Notes under the pieces: generated by a model | What the model was told of the DNA's origin: nothing | Database searches by the model: none | The model's input: the letters and a program-made list of their open reading frames with translations, nothing else | Shown: in pieces, positions 58,278-64,000 of the stretch | Position numbering within the stretch: position 1 is the first letter of the stretch | Layout of the letters: every line of letters begins with the position of its first letter | Assembly (NCBI RefSeq): GCF_011386835.1 | Contig: NC_088801.1 | Location: 23,676,824 to 23,740,823, forward strand | DNA: 64,000 nucleotides | Origin: Chrysemys picta bellii | Lineage: Eukaryota; Chordata; Testudines; Emydidae | Direction of reading: 5' to 3' | Translations under genes and position numbers: made by a program

Positions 58278-59164
58278 TTTTGTCAGATTTTCCCCTCCCC
58301 CCTTTTTCTTTGAACATCAGAGGGGAAACTGGAAACTATTCAAAACAGACATTTTCAGAAGGATAGTGGGTCTGTCAGCTTTAGACCATGTGAGTCCAAG
58401 TGCTGTTTTGGTTACACAACAGTAAACACATTGTTCTCAAAAGGGTTGCATTGGTGTAACTCTGAGGAGAATTTGGCCAATCAAATCTGCAACGTTCAAA
58501 GAATAGGAAAAAAATGGTAATAAAAAGGTGTGATGTCAATTTTTCATAATATAGGCAGATATGAACTTGTATAGACACAGTTTGGCCACCATAGCATAGA
58601 CATGCATATATAATCATAATTGGTCTAATTACATAAGTAGTATCAGGAAGTAAAGTATTGAAATGTAAGATATGATGGGGATTTGTCAGTAAATGAAGCC
58701 TCATTTTGTTGTACACTTTGTCTCTCTAAAATGGGGAGAGAATTTATCTGGATTAGATTAATCTGCATTCTCTCTAGAATCAATTAATTTTTCAGAATTG
58801 TACTGGTTTGGAGTGTTTGATGTTACTTGTTATCTGCCTAGGACTGGATTGAAACTATCAAATTCTTATTACAACAGCTGGATCATAACAAAGCTATTCA
58901 GTGAATTAGTAAATCATTGCTTTGCAAACCACCGTAATTGCAGCAGTTGTATAGTTTGATCTTAACAGTGTTAGAGTAGCTATTACAAACTTTTGGAGCA
59001 ATGCTAACCTTATCTCTCCACTTCCCTCCCCACCAAGGAATAATCCAACACCACACCTCACTCTCCACTGGCTTACACAAATTTTACAATGATCTATATT
59101 CATACTGGTGAGAATCATGTCTTTGAAATCAGTGTGTGAGGACAATCAGGTCCCCAAAGTGTGG
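58278..59164. other. Unassigned sequence
   Basis: No repeat or gene is recognised. Confidence 0.5.
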
Positions 59165-59284
59165 GATTTTTGAAGGTGCTCAACACTGGCCCCACTCTAT
59201 ATGTATTAAAGCCAATGGTAAAACTCCTGTTGACTTCAGGGGGAGCCTGAGTTAGGCCAATGCTTAGTACTTTTGGAAATCATA
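59165..59284. repeat. Palindromic relic, TTGAAGGTGCTCAACA family
   Basis: GGATTTTTGAAGGTGCTCAAC at the left pairs with GCTTAGTACTTTTGGAAATC at the right. TGTTGACTTCAGGGGGAGCC lies inside. Confidence 0.6.
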
Positions 59285-59574
59285 CCCAAGGTGTCTAAAA
59301 TCACTGTATTACCATCACAATAGTGATATGCTATTCTGGCTTTTTGAGTAGACATCCTGTGTGTAGACATGCAGCCAGCCTGCCTGTGCACCTGTGTCTG
59401 AACCATGATGCCTGGCCCTCCATTTTAGGACAATAATAGTTTTGGTTTCTTGAATACCACTATTCAAAACCACACACACTAAAAATTATATTTTGCACCT
59501 GCTCTATGTACCAGTTTATATTTGCTGCGTTGAAATAATTTTAAGATTAATAGAACAATTTATTGTCATATAGG

Positions 59575-59702
59575 TTGTTTTGCAACTGGGAAAACTGAGA
59601 TACTAATAAATTGGAATGGCAAACCCAAGATCACACAGTGAAGTAGCAACACATCAAGTGATACAGTCCTGGAGTTCTGATTCTCTGTCTAATCACTAGA
59701 AT
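59575..59702 (-). mobile_element. MIR-like SINE relic
   Basis: ACTGGGAAAACTGAGATAC, CCCAAGATCACACAGTGAAG and CTCTGTCTAATCACTAGAAT follow the MIR minus strand. Confidence 0.6.
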
Positions 59703-62569
59703 TTAACTCAAGACATAAAATAAACGAGTTATGGTTCAGGGCCAAAATGCCATTCCTTTGTGTTGTGGGATCTTTATGACACTATGGCATATGATCTATA
59801 TACTAGGAACAATAGGACAAATTAAGGACAATTTTGACTTCAAATTTTCTTGATCTCTCGGGGATAAAACTTAATACTTGCCTTCACTCTAACACACTTT
59901 TTGTGGTTTAATTTAAATGATGATTTTTATGGTGAAATGTATTTATCTGCCAACCTTTTATTTAGTATGTACAATTTAAAGAAGCATCAAGTCTCTGGCT
60001 ATATCTGTATCTATAGATACAAGGTAGTTTACCTACTTAGATTGGATACCTAAGAGCTTGTAAACAAATCCATAAATTTGTCATGTTGATTATAGTGTTG
60101 GCAAACACAATGGTTGATCATGTTATAAATGTTTATCAACACCCGCACTCACCCACCTGCTAAGAGGTGCTACGCTTTAATGAAATTGTTTGAATATCAA
60201 GGCTGGTTGCTAAGATACAATGTTCTCGTTACTAGGGTTCTGATGCTTACGGACTTCTGTTATCAAATAATGATTAGAGATGTGCTAACCTCAAGGTGCT
60301 CAGTGCAGTGAAAGGTTTACTGAGCCACAAATTAGTAAACTGTCTGCCTGAGCAGACACTTACAGAAGGAGCACATGTGCATCAAACTTACAGAGCTGAC
60401 ATTTTTAAAGAAGACAAGATCTGGCAGTGTAAATGTTCCCATATATGATGAAAGACTGTCACAGGAAATGTTTACATGATCTGTTGCCTAGCACAATGTC
60501 TTCGTGCCATTTTTTCCAACTTAGAATAACAGTGAAAACCCAAAGTCAAATAATTGCTTTTTTTCTCCCCTACTAAAAATGTCTCCCAACATCCATGTCT
60601 TGCATTTTGCAAATAGTGAATTCCTGTTTTCTGCAGGCAATAAGATGAAGGAAACAAAGATTTGAAAGAAAATGAGCAGGAAGAGGATTTTGTAGGCAAA
60701 AGATCACATTTCTAGATAATGCAATAAATTCAAGGTCAGGAGTTTTATTGATGTATATACACCACTAGATGTTAAAGAAGAGAAACGCATCAAATATTGA
60801 TATAATTTCTTTTTAATTTAGGTGCTCTAAGCCCTCTGATTTGCTAATGCACTTCATACGATGGTATAAATATTGTACTTCATTTTGTTCTTTTTAACAA
60901 GCATATTTCAGTGTTATTAATCATCAAAGAAAATAATGAATAGCACAATACAGGTGTGATCAAAAGGATTTTGTTCGCACTGCTGAAATGGTAAGTAATC
61001 TTTAAGTGTAATTGTTGATCTCATTATTGAATTAAGGCTCAAGCAGTATTTACAGTACCTGCATTAGCATGAATTTGAGTTTGAAGCCAGTTCAACTGAA
61101 ATAATCTAAATTGTAAGCAGGGTTCATGTCAGCCTGTGGGACTGGATATATATTTACATCATCAGTAATTGTTTGTTTCAGTGCTGGATATGTTCTTCTA
61201 CTTGTCCTGCAGCATCCAGTTGCTGCCACTTCACAAGATGCTCTTATTAATACAACCACAAATCTGTTGGCATAGCTGCTAGATATGGTAGATAACATTC
61301 AAATAGTGTAAATGCAGAAGACATCAGTAGACGTATACTGCGGTTGTGATCAATAAAATTAAAAAATACAATTCAGATAAATTCATACTTTATCAAATGA
61401 TACATGTGTGTATACTATACACCCAGTTCTTAACATAACCATGTTCTATCTGCAAGTGAGGTGTGGATGTACATACAAATATTCCATCTACAGAAGATGC
61501 ATTTATGTCATTACAATCATGATAGTTTGGTATGCATCAGTGCTACCAATTTTGAATGCCAGTTGCAATAACTCCAAGAATGATTTACCCAGCTCTAAGA
61601 ATTCCATATATATGAAATCTAGCCTGATGCAGAGGGTCTACACAAACACTTCTATACCACTTAAATTATGTAGTGGAGTGCATAGGGTTGGGGTTACCAG
61701 TGAATTAGCACATAGGGGGACTCCATGTACTCTTGCCCCATATTATGCAGAGAATGGAAATGAGAGGTGGTAAGAGGTTACAGGACCACAATTGTGTTCT
61801 AGCCACTAGATCCACATCTCATGAGGTGCGGAGTAGCTAGTCATTATTTCCAAGGCTATGCGAGGGCAAAGGGATTGTACTGTAGCTCTGGGTCCTCACC
61901 CAAGGACAGTAGATTTCATCTCCTGAACCTTACCACCTGTACTTCATTCACAATAAGATAGAGTATGCCTGATTTTGTGACTGAACTTAATCTTACCCTG
62001 AGTGAGTAATGGTCATTTCTGAAGGGTCCACATTTACTACACCATGGGGTGTGTGTGTTCCATGGTATTCAAGAAAAATATAGACAATACTTTTGTAAAT
62101 GACATTGTTTCAATAAAAATAGCTTTTTCCTCCTGCTGTGCCCAGTAAGCTCAGGATATAAATGTTCACAGTTGCATCTGAATACAGATGTATCTAACTG
62201 ACTTGTAATTCAGATACTATCAAGCCATGCATACCTACCTGTCCATATGGGATAGTGTGGACACTTTATCTACAGCAGCTGTTGTCTAAGTTGGGGTGTG
62301 TGTGAAAGGGAAGCTTTTCTCTAAATTTATGTTGTAGTGAGTGATTTGCTTTGCATTAGATTATGTTGGGATATACTGTGTCATGACCTGGTATAACCCA
62401 ACTTAATGCAACACACATGTTTGTATTGTATTGCACATTTAAAAAAATGTCTCTGAGAAGCTTAGGAGCAGGTGATTTCTGTAGATGGAAGATACTTACC
62501 CAGTGATATTTCCTACCAGCAAAAATTAAGGAGTATATAAAACTTCCAAAACAGAAAATGATAGATGGA
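59703..62569. other. Unassigned AT-rich sequence
   Basis: No repeat or gene is recognised apart from a possible SINE remnant near 61730-61830 (TTCTAGCCACTAGATCC). Confidence 0.45.
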
Positions 62570-62620
62570 GTAAAATTTTCAAAAGCCCCTAAATTACTTA
62601 AGAGCCTAAATCCCACTTGG
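62570..62620. repeat. Palindromic relic fragment
   Basis: TTTTCAAAAGCCCCTAAATT and GAGCCTAAATCCCACTTGGG resemble half of a sauropsid palindromic repeat. Confidence 0.4.
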
Positions 62621-62624
62621 GTTT

Positions 62625-62775
62625 GAAGCCTGGTTCTGTGGCCCGGCAAGAGGGCGGGGAGAGACACCTACTCTGTTTTTAGCACTGCAGTGCAAGCCCA
62701 AATCGGGTGACCTGCGTGCTCTGAGACTCGCTGCTGTTAGGTGTGGTTTTTTGGGTCAGTGTAGACATACCCATA
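62625..62775. mobile_element. TIR element (MITE), 3' part
   Basis: GGTTCTGTGGCCCGGC, CACTGCAGTGCAAGCCC, GTGCTCTGAGACTCGCTGCTG and the end GGTCAGTGTAGACATACCC match the right side of the family at 54523-54765 and 35369-35958. The left end is missing. This copy shows the uninterrupted GAGACTCGCTGCTG site where the 35.6-kb copy carries an insertion. Confidence 0.6.
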
Positions 62776-63034
62776 GAGACATTTTAAAATGTCAACTGTG
62801 ACAAGTTATCTTGCATTCACTAATGTATGGCAGGAGCAACTCTGTTCAGGCCAGTGGAAATACTCAGGTATAAAACCAGTGCGAGTGAGATCTGAATAGA
62901 GTGACTGGTATCTAGAAATAAAGCATTATGCAAGAAACTCACACTGGAAAGCTTTGAATTATTATTTTCCTTTTTAAATCTGAGTGATCAGTTCCCTTTT
63001 TGGAAACTAACTCCATAGGAATGTAGGCAGAAGT
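62776..63034. other. Unassigned sequence
   Basis: Nothing is recognised. Confidence 0.5.
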
Positions 63035-63235
63035 ATAAGGCCCAAAACTTAGGCCCCTATAACTGAAATGAGGTACACAGATCTAAATTTGGGAGCTCAG
63101 ATAGGCACTTAGGCCAATATTTTTTGAAAATAGGAGCCTGAATTTAGGCTGCTAAACTCATAGTTAGGTACCTAAACAAATAGCCCACTTTTGAAAAGCG
63201 CTGAGCCCCCAGCAGCTCCCATGGATTTCAGTGCG
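63035..63235. repeat. Palindromic relics (TAGGCCC and GCGCTGAGC families)
   Basis: GCCCAAAACTTAGGCCCC, CACTTAGGCCAATATTTTTTG and TTAGGCTGCTAAACTCATAG form loosely mirrored blocks. AACACTTTTGAAAAGCG-like text with GCAGCTCCCATGGATTTCAG follows. They are short decayed TIR relics. Confidence 0.45.
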
Positions 63236-63306
63236 TTTCTGCATTGGCACAGAGGTCTGCTTGCACAAATGCAATTACAGGATTGGGGTGTGTGAATGTA
63301 AATATT

Positions 63307-63320
63307 ACACACACACACAC
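63307..63320. repeat. (AC)n microsatellite
   Basis: Seven AC units. Confidence 0.9.
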
Positions 63321-63441
63321 TATTATGTTAAAAGAACATTATTCAGGTTGCAAAATTAAGCTAGTTAAGTTAAAGTTAGGAAATGCCAGCGTTAAGGTTG
63401 CCTGAAATTTCTTGGAATTGGTTTCAATCAAACTTGGAATC

Positions 63442-63463
63442 TTTTTTTTTTTTTTTTTTTTTT
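63442..63463. repeat. T22 homopolymer
   Basis: Twenty-two consecutive T, the longest homopolymer in the window. Confidence 0.95.
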
Positions 63464-64000
63464 CTTCAAATTTTCAGATCTTCCAGAAAATGGAAAAATT
63501 AGTTATGCTCACAGCTCTAGCCACTTGTAGCTCAGAGTTGGGATTTGCTGAAGTTTAGGATTGGAATAGCAATCCCTAAATACTTCTGCGAGTGACTGGG
63601 AGGAGGCAAATAGCATGGTGACTTGCCAGCCTTTTTAAAAAATAAAGGTGTGTGTATGTATGTATGTAAAAACACCTCCTACAGTTTTCCTCACTTGTGG
63701 TGATCAACCCTAGCAACCCTACAGTATATTCTCATCCCCCTTTGGCTGGTTGTGAACATCTCTCCTGTAAGGGAAAATAAAGCTGCTAGTTTTGCGCACA
63801 CGCTTCTAAAACTATGGCAAGAAATACTGAAATATAAAACAAGGGCACCTTGGGATGAATGCTTTATGAGCTCAGCCTGTTATCGGCTCCCTTATAATCA
63901 CACTTGCGCTTCTCCTGCCTTTTTTTTATGTACACCTGTAGCTTGTTGACAATACACTTGATCATGTGTGAGGTGCCCAGATTCGTAGCTAATGTTATTA
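63464..64000. other. Unassigned sequence
   Basis: A short (TGTA)n tract sits at about 63648-63667. A 65-codon open frame (63752-63949) has no family signature. Confidence 0.5.

Overview
This window looks like intergenic or deep intronic nuclear DNA from a reptile, most likely a turtle. That placement is an inference from the repeats. It carries CR1 LINEs with an ATTCTATG-type 3' end, a Penelope-like retroelement with a GIY-YIG domain, a tRNA-headed fold-back SINE, MIR/CORE-like SINE relics, and many short TA-flanked terminal-inverted-repeat (TIR) elements of kinds I associate with turtle genomes. Base composition is AT-rich, with homopolymer and dinucleotide tracts typical of vertebrate DNA. 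No bacterial or viral gene organisation is present. Repeat family names come from memory of consensus sequences; no search was run.

I found no host protein-coding gene that I can name. The only convincing coding sequence belongs to retroelements: a 5'-truncated CR1 on the minus strand at about 18.53-20.96 kb with a long intact reverse-transcriptase frame, a second shorter CR1 at 37.50-38.49 kb, and a Penelope endonuclease remnant at 38.79-39.90 kb. Four stretches (about 1.3, 7.4, 17.7 and 36.1 kb) have splice-like signals around short open frames. They are listed as low-confidence exon candidates only.

Layout. 0-3 kb: a TIR element, then a MIR-like SINE followed by a nested pair of TIR elements. 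3-9 kb: mostly unassigned sequence with SINE relics. 9.5-10.7 kb: a SINE interrupted by an unclassified element of about 124 bp with a 13-bp target duplication, and a second copy 0.87 kb away next to a CR1 tail. 10.7-18.5 kb: unassigned sequence with small palindromic relics. 18.5-21 kb: the main CR1. 21-28.4 kb: scattered relics and a CR1 tail. 28.4-35.2 kb: no repeat I recognise. 35.2-40 kb: nested TIR elements, the second CR1 and the Penelope element. 40-54 kb: mostly unassigned, with a TIR element at 43.7 kb and an almost perfect 97-bp inverted repeat pair at 45.3/46.5 kb. 54.5-54.9 kb: a tRNA-headed fold-back element split by a TIR element. 55-64 kb: SINE relics, homopolymers and palindromic relics.

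The most interesting signals are structural. They are several nested insertions that give relative ages, the unclassified 124-bp element, the 97-bp inverted pair, the 117-bp inverted repeats around the Penelope fragment, and the split fold-back SINE. I saw no undescribed multi-gene system.
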